DNA of 64,000 bases from Prinsepia uniflora (taxonomy: Eukaryota > Streptophyta > Magnoliopsida > Rosales > Rosaceae): the NCBI GenBank assembly GCA_032719365.1, contig CM064867.1, positions 40,449,651 through 40,513,650 on the forward strand. Reading direction: 5' to 3'. This document shows, in pieces, positions 23,831 through 35,860 of the stretch; position 1 is the first letter of the stretch, and each line of letters opens with the position of its first letter. The position numbers and the translations under genes are program-made. The notes beneath the pieces are model-generated. The model had not been told where the DNA came from. It saw only the letters and a list, made by a program, of their open reading frames with translations, and searched no databases.

Positions 23831-24420
23831 CTAGATGCAAGTGGCGAGGGGGAGGCTTTTATCAAATAGGTTTGCAAGCTGATGGGCTGAGGGAACAAAC
23901 TGCACATGGTGAGTGCCTGAAGCAACTCTTTCTTGAAGAAAGTGGTAGTCCAGGACGATGTGCTTGGTGTGGGCATGAAAGAGTAGATTTCCGGTCATGT
24001 ATATTGTGCTCAGATTATCATAATACATCTGAATGGGCAGTGCAGGTAGAACTTGGAGTTCTTGAAGCAGGCTTAGTAGCCAAATACTGTCAACATATGC
24101 ATAGGCCAGGGCACAGTATCCAGCTTCAGAATTGGAGTGAGATACGGTCTTTTGTTTCTTGGTGCACCAGGAGATCAATGTAGAACCAAGGAAGATGCAG
24201 AAGCCAGTCACATATTTCCTGGTGTCTTGAAAACTTGCCGAATTTGCATCAGAGAAGGCCAAAATGCGCAAGGGAGAGGCAACTCTGTGGATTTGAATCC
24301 TATGACCGAGAGTGCTCTTTAGGTAGCAGAGAATCCTTTTGACAGCAATGAGATGGACATCAGTGGGGGTACTCAGGAATTGGGCAACCTGCTGGACATC
24401 AAAGGAGATGTCTGGTCTAG
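23831..24420 (-). pseudogene. Ty1/copia RNase H and end of reverse transcriptase, 5'-truncated
   Basis: The minus strand first reads FDVQQVAQFLSTPTD and VKRILCYLKSTLG, the conserved link after the copia reverse transcriptase. A frame then contains SDANSASFQDTRKYVTGFC, ISWCTKKQKTVSHSNSEAG and KHIVLDYHFLQERV, all typical of Ty1/copia RNase H (about 146 residues). The RNase H frame is open and ends about 50 bp before the LTR, as in intact elements. Gag, protease, integrase and most of the reverse transcriptase are absent beyond about 24425. The enzyme would degrade the RNA strand of the RNA/DNA hybrid during reverse transcription; this copy cannot work alone. A few conserved residues look altered, for example EAGY where EAEY is usual. 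Confidence 0.9.
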
Positions 24421-25053
24421 TTAAGGTTAGGGATTTTTATGATCAAGCATTTATTTTGAACTTGATACTCTTGAATAATGATGAGATGAATGGTGAAAAT
24501 GACAAGTGCAAAGTTTGTGATATTCTTAGTTACAAGTAAATAAGTTATAAATATATTAGTAAATGACAATTACTATATGGTTAGTATTTAGATGCAATTA
24601 TGAAATATGATGGTGATAGTTATATTATGATAATTAAACCTATGGTTTGGAACAAATAATACTCAATAAATGTTAAGTCCATAAGTAACGAATCATTGAA
24701 AGGAATGTAACCCTTTGATTAGTTTTAGACTATTTTGACTTAAATGATAAAAAGTATATGTGATGAGTTATGTATTTGTTTTGGGATTTTAGTATACAAT
24801 AAATGTTACAAGGTGTGACAAAAAGTAATATTAATTAAATTATTAACTTGCGTTACTTGTCGGGAAGTGAGTTGGACGTCGGTGGTAGGATTAGTCCAGT
24901 TCTCGTGATAATTAAGGACGGGTCCTGTCACGCGTTACAGAGCATCACGTTCTCGTGAATGAAATGAACGAACTAAGGCGTTGAATAACAGGTCAGGCAA
25001 AGCCTCCTCAGAGAATTAATGTCCCAACCCATAGAAAGCCTTATCTAGTTTTT

Positions 25054-26349
25054 ATAGACTAGGATAACCATTTACCCATGAATTTTAAGCCGCCAACATT
25101 CACACTCTTTAATAGATTTGGCAGCACATCGTCCTTGCAACACATTTGGAGGTTCTTATCCCAATTCGTGGCTATTGACGATAACCTTTACCTTAAGTTA
25201 TGGTTTTTCAGTAGTTCCCTGTCTGGGGATGTTTTCTATTTATACACTTCATTACTAGAGGCATCCATCTATACTCGGGGGCAAATTTAAGCCAAATTCC
25301 ATGAGGAATTCTATAGGATTGAACCCGAAGCCACCATCATTGACCTGACTGCCCTAATGCAGGATGCGCATGAGATCACAGAGGACTTCATTGTTAGGTT
25401 CAAAAGAATGAAAACGACGTGCATGTTTCCTATCAATAATGCCCAGAAAGTGGCTATGGCACAACGAGCTCTGAGATTTTACCTCAAGAAGAAGTTTGAT
25501 GATACTACCTTCTCTTATCTCTGAGACATAGTAGTGTCAACTTCCCGATTTGAAAGGCTGATCGAGGAAGAACAAAGGCAGAGGCATAACTCTAAAGTTC
25601 CACCGTTCTATAAAAACAAGATCCTTGTACACCAATTGGAGCACCAGGAACTCCAAGAAGAATTAAAGACAGTGAAAGAGGAACAAGAGCTAGAAGTGGC
25701 AACGACCAAGATCCAGACTACAGGGAATGGGCCTGTAATCCTAAGGTTGCTAGTCAAGCCTGCTCGGGAGCAGAAGCCGATCATGCCAAGTGACGACCCA
25801 TTCACAAATAAAACACCGATATTTGGTTCCTGTTCGTTTGATCTTACCAAAGTGGGAGAGATCTATGATGAGTTGGTAAGAGATAAGGTAATCAAATCGG
25901 ATTCCAAGCAAGAATTGTCCAAACTCGAAGATCTCATGGACAAATAGTTTTACAAATGGCCTGTGTCACTACATCATGGCACACCCAATTGTGTTCAACT
26001 ACACAATGACTAAACCAGGCCAGTGTTTGCCACAGATAAGGACAAAAGAGTGTTATGCAGAAAGTGCCAAACAAAATATGTTCCTACGACCTCGGCTCCA
26101 GATGTTAAAGCAAAGTCGGGATGCTCAGAGCAAGGTTGAGATGATGTTCCTCTAGGCGTACATGAACAGAAACATGGACCTCGTGTCCCCAAAACCAAGA
26201 AGCCACAAGACTCAATGCTTCAAAAATTAGGAGACATTGGAAGGAAGTAGGAACAAACATCTAGTTAGTGGATTAAGGGACGGCATTGCCAGCAAAAATC
26301 TCAAGGAAAAAAGTTAGTTCTTCTGGAGAAGGCCACTAAAATGGCCAAA
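25054..26349 (+). pseudogene. Ty3/gypsy gag, decayed
   Basis: One frame from about 25078 reads TFTLFNRFG, DVFYLYTSLLEASI, then after a TAA at 25288 AKFHEEFYRIEPEATIIDLT, EDFIVRFKRMKTTC and QRALRFYLKKKFD, then after a TGA near 25522 STSRFERLIEEE, and finally SFDLTKVGEIYDELVRDKVI. These match the common plant gypsy gag layout (capsid core, then the region before the zinc knuckle: FYKWPVSLHHGTPNCVQLH after a TAG). At least three in-frame stops and a weak knuckle make it dead. It follows an LTR and a degenerate primer site, and resumes at 31019 beyond a solo LTR. I would place it near the Tat/Ogre-like groups, with modest confidence. Confidence 0.8.
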
Positions 26350-29300
26350 TGACAGGACCCAGCCCTGAAAACACCTCATAAACCACACCCGGGCCCTACT
26401 CCCATCTAACAAGTCACCTAATCCGTTGTAAGTTACACTTAAACTTGACAAACAATGGATATTTTTACTTTTCATCATGCATGCCTCTGCCACTCATTCA
26501 ACCCAAAGTTCGTAACACGACCTTAGAGGGTTACAAAATCAAGAAAACGTGTGAGTGGACAAAAATAACCATACTAAAATATTGTTTGAAAATAATTAGC
26601 ATTTACCCTCCGTTTTATAAAACTATGAATCCATATGAAACAATCAAATTCTGATTAACACAAAACACACATCAGGTCCTTGAAATACACAAAAAGAAAC
26701 CCCGTGTCAAAAGCACATTAAACCATCAAATGCATTAGTAAGCCGATACAATCATCTCAGAAATCACCACAACAGTCAACACTAAGCCATCACAGCAATC
26801 ACACACCATCAATCCATATCTAACATCACCACAGAAATCATGTATAGTCAACCCATCCATAGGAACAATATCAATGATCATAATCATTGCACTACCGGTA
26901 TACACACCACTTGGGATTAGTAGCTTAGCTTGACGTCCGAGTGAACCCGACTCAGGATTCGGAACCTAACTCTACGTTTGAGTCGCTAATACAATACTAG
27001 CCTCAGGATTTGGAGCTCAGCTTGGTGTTTGAGGCTAACCAACCAACAAGAATAATCACATATAACCAATCCAAGTCCAACATCACAGTCATCACCACGT
27101 TTCATATCACCCATATCGAAAAACATACTTTCACAACACACATATAACGCTTTAAAACAGATCCACAACTAAAAAAAAAAAACCTATCGAGAAATCATAT
27201 ACTTCCAACACATACCAACTCATAAATAAAAATCCACCATTCGAACCCTCAACCTAAACCCAAAACACAACTCAAGCTCAAATCTCGTAAAACGCACCAC
27301 AAAATAATTTCCGTAAAATTATCCATAAATCATATGAAAATCATTAATAATCCAACATCACAATATCTCATCTCACAAAACATAGTCAAACCAAATCTGC
27401 AATTTAAACAAAATTCAGAAATGGAATCTCAAGAAACCTCGAAAAATGTGCAAGATAACAATTTTCGTAAAATCGTAAAAAATCATATAAAAATCTCAAT
27501 CGATCGTATATCACCAAATTCACATAGGAAACCACTTGAAACAATTAAATATACATTCATAATAATTTAACGAAAACAAAAGTCCACTCACACATCGTCC
27601 ATTCGAACCTCGGGCCTAAACCCAAAACACAACTCAAGCTTAAATCTCGTAAAATGCACCACAAAATAATTTCCGTAAAATTAACTAAAAATAATATGAA
27701 AATCATCAATAATCCAACATCACAATATCTCATGTCACAAAACATAGTCAAACCAAATCCGAAATTTAAACCAAATCCAGAAACAGAATCTCAACAAAAC
27801 CTCATAAAATGTGCAAGATAACAATTTTCGTAAAATCGTAAAAAATCATATAAAAATCTCAATCGATCGCATATCACTAAAATCACATAGGAAAACACTT
27901 GAAACAATTAAATATACATGCATAATAATTTAACGAAAACAAAAGTCCACTCGCACACCGTCCATTCGAACCCCGGGCCTAAACCCAAAACACAACTCAA
28001 GCTCAAATCTCGTAAAACGCACCACAAAATAATTTCCGTAAAATTATCCAAAAATCATATGAAAATCATCAATAATCCAACATCACAATATCTCATGTCA
28101 CAAAACATAGTCAAATTAAATCCGCAATTTAAACAATATCCAGAAACGAAATCTCAAGAAAACCCCATAAAATGTGCAAGATAACAATTTTCGTAAAATC
28201 GTAAAAAATCATATAAAAATCTCAATCGATCGCATATCACCAAAACCACATAGGAAACCAATTGAAACAATTAAATATACATGCATAATAATTTAACGAA
28301 GACAAAAGCCCACTAACACACCGTCCATTCGAACCCCGGGCCTAAACCCAAAACACAACTCTACCTCAAAGTCAAACGCACCATAAAATAATTTCCGTAA
28401 AATTATCCAAAAATCATATGAAAATCATCAATAATACAAAATCAAAATATCTCATGTCACAAAACATAGTCAAATTCCAGAAACGAAATCTCAAGAAAAC
28501 CTCATAAAATGTGTAAAATAACAATTTTCGTAAAATCGTAAAAAATCATATAAAAATCTCAATCGATCGCATATCACCAAAACCACATAGGAAACCACTT
28601 GAAACAATTAAATATACATGCATAATACTTTAACGAAGACAAAAGCCCACTAACACACCGTCCATTCGAACCCTGGGTCTAAACCCAAAACACAACTCTA
28701 CCTCAAAGTCAAACGCACCATAAAATAATTTCCGTAAAATTATCCAAAAATCATATGAAAATGATTAATAATCCAACATCACAATCTTTCATGTCACAAA
28801 ACATATTCAACCCAAATCCGCAATTTAAACAAAATCCAGAAACGGAATCTCAAGAAACCTCGTAAAATGTGCAAGATAAAAATTTTCGTAAAATCGTAAA
28901 AAATCATATAAAAATCCCAATCAATCGCATATCACCAAAATCACATAGAAAACCACTTAAAAAAATTAAATATACATGCATAATAATTTAACGAAAAAAA
29001 TAGTCCACTCACACACGGTTCATTCGAACCTCGGGCCTAAACCCAAAACACTACTCAAGCTCAAATCTCGTCAAACGCAGAATAAAATAATTTCCTTAAA
29101 ATTATCCAAAAATCATATGAAAATGATTAATAATCCAACATCACAATGTCTCATGTCACAAAACATACTCAACCCAAATCCAAATTTACAAAAAATCTAG
29201 AAACGGAATCTCAAGAAACCTCGTAAAATGTGCAAGTTAACAATTTTCGTAAAATCGTAAAAAGTCATATAAAAATCTCAATCAATCACATATCACCAAA

Positions 29301-31013
29301 ATCACATAGAAAACCACTTGAAAAAAAATTTAAATATACATGCATAATAATTTAACGAAAACAAAAATCTACTCACCCACTGTCCATTTGAACCCCAGGC
29401 CTAAACCGAAAATACAACTCAAGCTCAAATCTCGTCAAGCGCATCATAAAATAATTTCCGCAAAATTATCCCTAAATAAGATGAAAATCATTAATAATTC
29501 AACTTCACAATATCTCATGTCATAAAACATACTCAACCAAAATCCACAATTTAAACAAAATCCAGAAAAAGAATCTCAAGAAAACCTCGTAAAATGTGCA
29601 AGATAACAATTTTTGTAAAATGTCAAAAATCATATAAATATCCCAATCAATCGTATATAAGAAAATCACATAGAAAACCACTTGAAACAATTAAATATAC
29701 ATGCATAATATTTTAACTAAAACAAAAGTCCACTCACACACACCACTCATGTAATCGAATCCCACATGCACGCCTTTCTGTAATTTCTGGGAACCTTAGA
29801 ACCTGTCAAAAATCACATCTAAAAGTCACTAACTATCTTCAAAAACTCAAACTTTAATCCCTTAATTTTCGGTATTTTTAAACGAATTTAAAATAACACC
29901 TACACCTTCAGACAATCAAAACTGCCCCGAGACGATATCTGATCGCCTCAAAACTTGCGCCAAAATGTCTGTAACATCGAAAACTACAAAAAGTGTGTTG
30001 ACAACATCCTAAGACATGTTGGCACGTGCCTCCATGAGCCACCATAAGCGGCTACGCATGGTGCCCACGCGCCAGCTACAATGTCATCTTCCTCGCCCGT
30101 TTTTTTTTCTTCTAGTTTTGGGTCGCTTGACCCGACAACCTGACCTTGTCCTATCTCTATCAAAACTCAACCTTTTTTAGTCCTTTTTCATCCAATATAC
30201 TCTACATTAGCTCAAAAAGGGCTCTATATAATCAAAACCAAAGAAAGTTACCCACAAAACTCGTCCAAAGTCCTCTCTATCTCAACCGTTTACCACCTTT
30301 GCTGTTTGGACTATTCCAACTCCCAAACTAACGAAACAACAGCTCATTTACATCATGGGAACTAAGAGAGGATGTTTCTAAACTTATTTCCAAGGTTCCT
30401 AGTAGAAAACTGGGTTGAACAACTCAAACCCAAAAATTCCTTCTCGATTCACTCTCTCTCTCTCTCTCTCTCCCCCTCTTGGTTTGAGTTCAACACCTCC
30501 CCTTGTTCTTTCTTTTTCTTCTTGCCTTTCTCTCTTTATCCTCCTCTTTTCTCTCCTAGTTCTCCCTCTTCTATTCCTTGTTTTTCTCTCAGCCAAGTCA
30601 CACACACAAAAACAATTAAGTCACACACACAAAAACAACCAAGTCACACACATATATAATTGGATAAGCCCAAAGTCGGTGGACAGTGGCCGAGGAGATA
30701 AGAGAGGGGAAGAATCTGGACACATGTCAATTTCAAAGAATATCTCATGGTGAAATTGCCAAAATATCCTTGGGGAAAAATTACCAAAATGCCCCTACTC
30801 TTTCTAGACCTGTAATGAACTCATCCAATCTTTGATTTTGGCATACCGCTTGTGTATGAACTTAGGATCTCAAGACATACGCAACGGTACCCCTGAAAAT
30901 TCCAAACCATAAATCGAAAAAAAAGTCAACTTTTGACCACATAAGGGCAAAACGGTCATTTCCACTATATTTCTATTTTTTTTTTACTTTTCCTCAAGAT
31001 TTGGGCTGCTACA
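26350..31013 (-). mobile_element. Solo LTR with an internal tandem array, TSD CCAAA
   Basis: It begins TGACAGGACCCAGCCC, ends TTTGGGCTGCTACA, and is flanked by CCAAA at 26345-26349 and 31014-31018 (4,664 bp). The gag frame reads KATKMAK before it and PFKAT after it, confirming a clean insertion. It is the longest LTR in the window because of a ~360-bp tandem array (27235-29745). It also has two GACGTCCGAG-type hairpin units (26930-27040), the CACGCGCC module in decayed form (30015-30075), a CT microsatellite (about 30450-30475) and sub-terminal paired modules (30770-30960). Small frames inside the array are repeat artefacts. Confidence 0.93.
27235..29745. repeat. Tandem array, about seven copies of a ~360-bp unit
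   Basis: The landmark CCATTCGAAC recurs at about 27237, 27599, 27961, 28323, 28665, 29019 and 29382 (last copy CCATTTGAAC), giving periods of roughly 342-363 bp. Each unit continues with CCTAAACCCAAAACACAACT, then TTTCCGTAAAATTA and ACATGCATAATAATTTAACG, and ends with AAAGTCCACTCACACACCGT. In sister LTRs the corresponding segment occurs once, so this is a local expansion within one LTR. Confidence 0.92.
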
Positions 31014-31018
31014 CCAAA

Positions 31019-31160
31019 CCTTTCAAAGCCACAATCTAGGAGGGAAAATGGTATATTGCAGGCAAGGATGGAAAGTTAGCCAAGGAGTTAGGGAGACCTA
31101 CCAAGAAAAAGATCCAGAGATAGTACAAGGCATACCTCCATACTAAAAAGAGCTTGGGGG
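31019..31160 (+). pseudogene. Continuation of the gypsy gag-pol remnant
   Basis: Directly after the CCAAA duplication the frame continues PFKATI, a stop, then EGKWYIAGKDGKLAKELG. This joins the frame broken at 26349. It ends at 31160 where an Athila-type LTR begins. Confidence 0.6.
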
Positions 31161-32564
31161 TGATTAGCATGAACTACGCATTGAAATAAACACTTAATTC
31201 ATGCAATGCTCAACTTAAAACCTTTTTTTAAAGATTGTAGTATGCAATAAGTAGGGATCATTCTGGACCGACGAATTGAGGAACATTTAAGAACGGTTAG
31301 GAGAGAGAATAAATAATGTTTTTTTTGGGGGGGGGGGGGGGTGTTTAAAAGTGTTGTAGAAGCTACATATTTAAAACTATGAAACTACGAATTAAATCTA
31401 CTACTACTTAACCTTTGTACAAGTGACACCATCATTTACTTACCATGTCCACACACCAACACTTTCAAATATTAAACCAATCATGAAATCTTACATTCAT
31501 TACCTCGGTTACCTTAATAAGTTTTTCGTATTATAAATGCACCAAATCGTGATCAACACTTACAATATGATTCACTTTTAGTTGTTGACTCAATATGCCG
31601 AATCGCAATTAACATTGAGTCTCCTCAATCATATTCTAAGTGCACCGAGTCGCGAATAAACACTATTGAAGTATAAAGCACAAAAAACATATGAAGTAAC
31701 TGAAATTCAGAAAGTAAAACACAAGAAGATTGAATTTAATGTTTAGAAACATTAGAAGAAGAAAACCATCACTTATATAGAATTTATAACCACAACCAAG
31801 ATTAGCTTCAAGAGTTTAGGTGAAAAAGAGATAGTTACACTTGTTGGAATCCAAGAATTGCTTAAGATGCCAAAGTGGATGGAGAAGGTGGAAAGTTTTT
31901 CACTAGGTACTCTGAATCGCAGTAGGAACCTAATGAAGATGAAGGAAGGTTAGGGAATTCGGCTAAACTCTCTTATTTAATTTTTGTAAGGGTGGCTAGG
32001 TTCTATTCTAGAGAGAACAACTAGTTTGTAAAATAATGGTTAACTGTTTAAATGAGAAGCGCATCCCTTTATATAGTAGTGTAATCTCCTAAAATCCCTA
32101 GGAAATCAATTTCTCATTAAAATTCCTAAAATATAGCTGTAATTATTTCTTCCTTCTTTCACAAGGAAATTCTTCCTTGCTCCTTTCTTGGCACTCCTTA
32201 GCTTACACGATAGAAAATCCTCCCCTCGCTCGGAAACTTCCTTCACGTGGAAAACTAAAGGCGGCGGAAGCGGAGGCGTGGGTCGTAGGCCGCACGCTGG
32301 ACTTAGAAGATGGGCTTGGCACACAGGACTGGCACAGGAGACTAGCACACGGGACTGGCACATGACCTTGACCTATGATACGATTAGGAGGTCTAGTGAC
32401 ATTGGTTGGGTCCAGGGCCTAGTTCTTCATTTTCCACCAAAACTTTGCTTATGTTCATCCATTCTTGTAATTAGCACTTGCAAAGCGTAAAATGAGTTAG
32501 AATTAACATTATTAAGGTTCTAACAAAGCTAAACATAAATAGAATTCATATAGAAAGATGAACA
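31161..32564 (-). mobile_element. 3' LTR of an Athila-type element
   Basis: On the plus strand it begins TGATTAGCATGAACTACGCA and matches 40602-41641 through the first kilobase (AAATAAACACTTAATTCAT, GATTGTAGTATGCAATAAGT and so on), with about 150 bp extra. The right edge is set by an ACA terminus before a CTCCCACACTTAG polypurine-type block and is uncertain by tens of bases. A poly-G tract lies at 31327-31341. Confidence 0.75.
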
Positions 32565-34600
32565 ATTAGGTTCTTATAAAATTCTCCCACACTTAGACTA
32601 GTCCCTAGCAAATATTAAGATAAACTAAGAATTGACAACAATTTTTTTTCCTTGACCAACAAAAGCCCTTTAACCATTTGTCTCAAAATTTCATCATTAT
32701 GATTATGGCATCAAAGATTTACACTTAGAAAGAATTTTAGTTTATGGAATTCAAGAGTTAATAAGAAGTGTCAAGTGTTTCAACAAGTAAGACAATGAGT
32801 AAATTGTGTTGTGTATTCATCATGATTAAAACAAGTATGAATCAACTCACAAGGATATGCACTCATCATTTTTTTCACTCAAGATATAAATGGTTGTGTT
32901 TGTACTCAAAGTTTATATGAGAGAAAAGCTAGTAAGGCAATCAAATAGCTCACATAATTAGAAAGAAAGTACTTTGTGAAATCTCAACCAAACATCTCAA
33001 GAAAAATAATACATACTTGCACAAATGACGCAAAAACATAAGCTTATTTTAGTGATTAACTCAACCAATCAAAAGTTACTCATGTTAAGGATCATAAGGT
33101 CTTTCATAAAGGTTGTCATGGGGCTAAGTGTAGAGGCATGGAAGGATAAGTGTAGAGGCATGGAAGGATAAGTGGTGCTCAAAGTTGTTCCAAGACTCAA
33201 TCAAAAGCTCCATCATGTAGGCGTAGGTTCAACCCCTCAACATAGGGTGCGTAGTATCAAGTTGGCTTAGACTCCACTTTAAATGTCCTTGAGCTTTGCA
33301 AATAGGACAAAGCCTGAATTCTTCAATTTTTTTCTAACTCTGAATTCACAATTATAAGGGCCTTAACTCAAACTCAAATCGTATTACCTTTCAAGAGACT
33401 CAAAACAACACTTTTTTTTTTTTTACTTTTTCTCACATTTTTTTTCCTTTTCTTTGGTAATCAATGTATAACAATGTAGTATGAGAAAGTCTTTCCCTAT
33501 ACATACATACAAGTCCTCAAACATCATCTTCCTTTTTCACGCCATCTTTAAGTCTTCAACCAAGTCTTTGGAACAAGGGTAAAAGATGTCTATACTAAGC
33601 TCACGTGATTAGATGTTATAGGGTGATGAAAGAAAGGTTTAATGTAGGCTCAAAGGGGTTACACTAGGCGGGTCGCAACTCGTGCACTCAATTAGGGAAA
33701 CATGAATGTTTGGATATGTGGTGGTAGCCCTAATGCGTTAGTCATGTCCAAAATCAGAGAGTTCATTGAATTAAAAGCTTTGAAAATCACATAAAAGTAA
33801 GTTCTAGTCCTCTAGAGTTCATTACAAGCTATGATAAGTAGTTATGAGACATATGTGTATCAATTTAAACGAAGAACTCTATGAATCACTCATTAAAGAT
33901 GTATATACAGTTCTAAAGCTCACATAGGGTTCATATGATTCACACATATGTTAGCATGCTTATTTATGTACCAGTTTACCATACATCATCTACTACAAGT
34001 CATAAACACTCAAACATAATTCATTAACAATTGAATTCAAGTTGTAGTGATCATCTTTTAGCCATGCCTTATTTGTGTTTCCTTCATTATTATTATTGAC
34101 AGGTTAAGGGCATTCTAAGACTCTGTAAAAACACTAAGTTAAAAACAAAAAGACTTGAGAATGCTTTAAAAAAAATTTGAAAGACGAAAAATTTTGTTTG
34201 CTTGCTTTTAAACGATTTTCTGATACAAAATTGTAAACCCTTCCCCCCACACTTAAACTATACATTGTCCTCAGTGTAATAAAGTATAAAGCAAATGAAC
34301 ATAGAATTAACGCAAGTAAGAAGGTTTTACCAAAAGTAATACAATAAAAAAATGAATTAAACAAAATAAGAGAGAGTGAAGGGTCTCAGAAGGAAAATAT
34401 GCGTTGATGATTCCTTCACAACTCGGAAACACATTGGGTTGCATCCAAACAAGAGCTTTAAGTTTAACGTCTATTCAGCGCAGATGAAGTGCTTCAATCA
34501 ACGCAAACGATGTGAGGTGGATGTGCTCTTTTGAACTCCACATTGTTCTCACCAAGTGCCTCAATGTAAGACTTTAATCTATGGCCATTAACCTTGAACT
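32565..34600 (-). mobile_element. 3' non-coding region of the Athila-type element
   Basis: About 2 kb of AT-rich DNA between the integrase end and the 3' LTR. At 34240-34280 the minus strand reads GAGGACAATGTATAGTTTAA then GTGTGGGGGG, a block that commonly follows integrase in Athila elements; a second AAGTGTGGGAG block lies beside the LTR. No env-like frame is seen. A 76-codon minus-strand frame at 34134-34364 overlaps the AAGTGTGGGG block and resembles nothing known. Confidence 0.6.
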
Positions 34601-34604
34601 TTCT

Positions 34605-34798
34605 TTCATTTTCATGCTTTTGATCTTTACAGCTCCATGAGTGAACACATTAGTAACAACAAAAGGACCGATCCATCTAGAGCGTAACTTACTTGGAAAG
34701 AGTCTAAGTTATGAATTGAACGACAAATGTTTTGGCCAATTGTGAATGTTTTGCTCTTGATTTGTTTATCATGAAATGCCTTTGTCTTTTCCTTGTAG
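34605..34798 (-). pseudogene. Integrase C-terminal remnant (Athila type)
   Basis: The minus strand gives AFHDKQIKSKTFTIGQN, then in a shifted frame LRLFPSKLRSRWIGPFVVTN and GAVKIK, the GPF/Y-type C-terminal module of Ty3/gypsy integrase. A stop and a frameshift interrupt it. It abuts the reverse transcriptase remnant, so RNase H and the integrase zinc and catalytic domains are deleted between them. Confidence 0.8.
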
Positions 34799-34799
34799 A

Positions 34800-35860
34800 T
34801 CAAAACACTCTCAAATGCATCATTCCAGATTTTTCCTCATCAAAGACAAAAAGGGTCTCCTTCTGAAGCAATCGGCACAAGGGCCTTGCTATGTGGGAAA
34901 AGTCCTTAATAAATCTCCTATAAAAGCTTGCGTGACCAAGAAAGGAATGAATTTCCCTCACCGAAGTGAGAGAAGGTAAGTACCTCACAAGATCAACCTT
35001 AGATTTATCAACTTCTGTTCCTCTTTAAGAGATAATATGTCGTAAGACTTTCCCTAGTCGACCCATGAAATGACATTTTCCCCAATTGAGTACTAAGTTA
35101 GTTCCAACACATCTTTATAAAAATAATTCAAGGTTTTCTAAAAATGCATCGAAACTATCACCAAAGACACTGAAATCCATAAAAACCTCAATTATCTTAT
35201 TCATATATTTAGAGAAAATATATAGCATACATCTTTGTAACGTACCTGTGGCATTGAATATGCCAAATGGCATTCTCCTAAAGGAAAAGAGTGCCAAAAG
35301 GACAAGTAAAAGTCATCTTATCCTAGTCATTTTGAGCTGTACAAATTTGATTGTAATCGAAAAAACTATCTAGAAAACAATAATAAGAATGTCTGGCTAA
35401 CCTCTCAAGCATTTGATCGATAAATGGCAAAGAAAAGTGATCATTTCTAGTTGCTTTCTTGAGATGCCTGTAATCAATCCACAATCTATATCATGTGATT
35501 TTTCTTTGGGGCACAAGTTCGACATCAACATTCTTCACAACAATGATTCCACTCTTCTTTGGAACCACTAGCACGAGTGAGACCCACTTACTATAAGAAA
35601 TTGGGTAGATGACCCTATAATCCAACAACTTAATTACATCTTTCTTCACAACTTCCATTATAGGGGGATGGAGAAAACTTTGAGCTTCTCTAGAGGGCTT
35701 GGCCTCATCCTCCAACAAAATCTGATGCACACAAGTAGTAGGGATAATTCCCTTGATGTTTGATAAAGTCCATTTAATAGCAGTCTTATACTTTGTCAAA
35801 ACGTTTACCAACTTATCTTCATACTCCTTACTCAATGTAGAGGACACAATGACGGGCAAA
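34800..35860 (-). pseudogene. Reverse transcriptase (Athila type), broken
   Basis: The minus strand reads VLTKYKTAIKWTLSNIKGI, AKPSREAQSFLHPPIMEVVK, VIYPISYSKWVSLVLVVPKK, then after a frame break PFIDQMLERLA, RRMPFGIFNATGTLQRCM, EVFMDFSVFGDSFDAF and LTSVREIHSFLGHASFYRRF. These are reverse transcriptase blocks in the correct order. The active site, usually FMDDFSVFG in this group, here reads FMDFSVFG, so one of the two catalytic aspartates is gone. The segment with GWRVCIDYRKLN is largely missing near 35490. The enzyme would copy element RNA into DNA; this copy cannot. Confidence 0.9.

Larger units (their letters stand above)
23300..24930 (+). mobile_element. LTR preceding a gag region, interrupted by Ty1/copia
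   Basis: It begins TGTGACGCCCTAG and ends GACGGGTCCTGTCA. A Ty1/copia fragment (23541 to about 24425) lies inside, leaving only about 0.75 kb of LTR, so it is internally deleted. Its first 200 bp resemble the LTRs at 41642 and 61443 (GACCATTTTGCCC, AAAGTCAAAATGTTGAC). A degenerate tRNA-Met site (TTACAGAGC, 24935-24943) and gag follow, so it works as a 5' LTR for the gag at 25054. Confidence 0.65.

Noticed and set aside
27235..29745. CRISPR-like or gene-family interpretation of the regular repeats and their small frames
   Set aside because: Units are contiguous ~360-bp tandem copies without spacers, in a plant LTR; the repeated 60-90 codon frames are products of the repeat.
30372..30753. Ser/Leu/Pro-rich frames near a CT microsatellite
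   Set aside because: Generated by simple sequence within a solo LTR; no domain.
32106..32490. Overlapping frames on both strands of up to 100 codons
   Set aside because: They lie in the Athila-type LTR and correspond to a non-coding segment also present, without the frames intact, in the partner LTR.
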